Source of the DNA: Charina bottae
Taxonomy: Eukaryota; Chordata; Lepidosauria; Squamata; Charinaidae
NCBI GenBank assembly: GCA_023362775.1
Contig: JALMGJ010000004.1
Location: 82,889,798-82,953,797, forward strand
Reading direction: 5' to 3'
Length of the DNA stretch: 64,000 nucleotides
The notes under the pieces are model-generated. The model saw nothing but the letters and a program-made list of their open reading frames with translations. It ran no database searches and was not told the DNA's origin. Below, one piece after another: positions 63,171 through 64,000 of the stretch (position 1 is its first letter; the number at the start of each line of letters is the position of its first letter). The translations under genes and the position numbers were made by a program.

Positions 63171-64000
63171 ATTTTTAGTAAACTGTAATGATTTATTCTT
63201 CTAAATTTTAATCTAAACTTATAAAGGATCATGCATGCATATTATACAACTCTGTTATCTGTCTTTAGCAAATTGAATTCTTTTTTCAAGAAGTCGAAAA
63301 TATACAAAATAACTTTGGCTTGACCAGCTCATTAAGCACTGATTTTCCACTCAGGTAGTTTGTTTTACACATTGAACTTTGTGTGGCATATGTGCATTTT
63401 TTTTAAAAAAAAAATCTATCTGCAAATCTTAAGATTTGTTTTTAGACTCTGAAAGAAGAAATAAATGTGCCATAATAAGGGCAGGATGCACAAAAAAGGA
63501 AGTTCAAAGAATCATTTTTTCAAATTTGTATTTCACAGGTTCATGATATATACTGGCTTTAATCTCTTTAGTGTCACATTCTCTGTTCATCTCATTATTT
63601 CTCTTTTAAACTGTCTTAATTTTATTGGCTTCCCAAGTTAACAGATAGTAATACTAACACTATGAAAATGAGGACTGGCAGAAAACAGGATACAATTTCT
63701 CATTCTTTGGGAGGTATAAAAGTAATAGGATGAAAAAGAAGATGAGTATTAATGATAGTAAAAACTTTATTGTCATTAAAAGAGTTTAGATTCTAAATGC
63801 AAGACACATTTTATTGTCTACACAGCTGTTCCGACAGATTGCCTTTGTGAGCCTGCTAAGGAAAAAAAAGGTAGGATCTGGATATTTGTTAAGTAAAATT
63901 CTGGTTTAATGATTCCTTAATTAAGGTAATGTTGTTCTATTAAATCAAATTACAGTCTGATAAAATAGCATGAACTAGATGAATACTGTAGATCCAAATA
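63171..64000. other. No recognisable gene
   Basis: AT-rich. At about 63755-63780 the minus strand reads TTTAATGACAATAAAGTTTT, an AATAAA-type signal that could end a transcript or a retroelement; nothing upstream of it codes. Confidence 0.4.

Noticed and set aside
63755..63785. 3' end of a minus-strand host gene
   Set aside because: Only an AATAAA-type hexamer supports it; no coding sequence or splice signals could be linked within the window.
1..64000. CRISPR arrays, bacterial operons, riboswitches
   Set aside because: The window is vertebrate nuclear DNA; tandem arrays seen are micro- and minisatellites without spacer structure.

Overview
The window is vertebrate nuclear DNA, almost certainly from a squamate reptile (lizard or snake). 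I found no host protein-coding gene, rRNA or functional tRNA gene that I could support. The squamate call rests on the mix of mobile elements: BovB (RTE-clade) LINEs, CR1/L2-type LINEs ending in short AATA-type tails after a conserved 'CCGCCCAGAGTC' 3' end, R4/Dong LINEs with a restriction-like endonuclease, several L1 copies, MIR-like CORE-SINEs, a BovB-tailed tRNA SINE, a 5S-rRNA-derived SINE, hAT elements, a Tc1 element, a Helitron and Penelope-like fragments. All family names come from reading motifs by eye; no database was searched.

Layout. 1-4.9 kb: a decayed minus-strand R4 LINE, microsatellites, a minus-strand L1-tailed element carrying a 55-bp CR1 tail, an unclassified repeat and a CR1 fragment. 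4.9-10.7 kb: AT-rich sequence, a decamer minisatellite, a 1.3-kb CR1 copy, further CR1 pieces and a short hAT element. 10.8-16.5 kb: a nested block in which a minus-strand BovB LINE is split by a plus-strand CR1/L2 LINE that still has a 915-codon open reading frame; that element's 3' untranslated part is itself split by a tRNA SINE. 16.5-20 kb: mostly AT-rich DNA, a second copy of the unclassified repeat and a CORE-SINE. 20.0-22.8 kb: the 3' part of a Helitron (helicase remnant, terminal hairpin and CTAG end), split by a CORE-SINE and by a 1.29-kb solo LTR with CAATA target duplications. 22.8-24.6 kb: simple repeats, a decayed tandem repeat and a Tc1 transposon. 24.6-37.8 kb: mainly AT-rich sequence without recognisable genes, with scattered SINE, CR1, Penelope-like and L1 pieces.

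37.8-48 kb: a reverse-transcriptase relic of uncertain clade, a BovB 3' half, a GGAAA tract, an unclassified purine-rich block, an R4 LINE that keeps its PD-(D/E)xK nuclease region, and a 2.1-kb L1. 48-54.2 kb: three hAT elements with 8-bp target duplications. One of them was split by a 2.26-kb L1-like insertion that shows no reverse transcriptase; another holds a 67-nt perfect palindrome. 54.2-64 kb: CR1 tail, tRNA SINE, a second R4, an L1, a CORE-SINE, a 1.74-kb L1-like element without reverse transcriptase flanked by a 14-bp duplication, and a 5S-derived SINE.

The elements depend on one another. The RT-less elements and 5'-truncated L1 copies have L1-like 3' ends or A-rich tails, and the tRNA SINE at 15.3 kb ends in a BovB-like tail, so each probably borrowed the matching LINE's enzymes. 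The most interesting observations are the RT-less L1-tailed elements with intact target duplications, the inverted Penelope-like ends with a possible hammerhead motif, and the deep nesting in three places.
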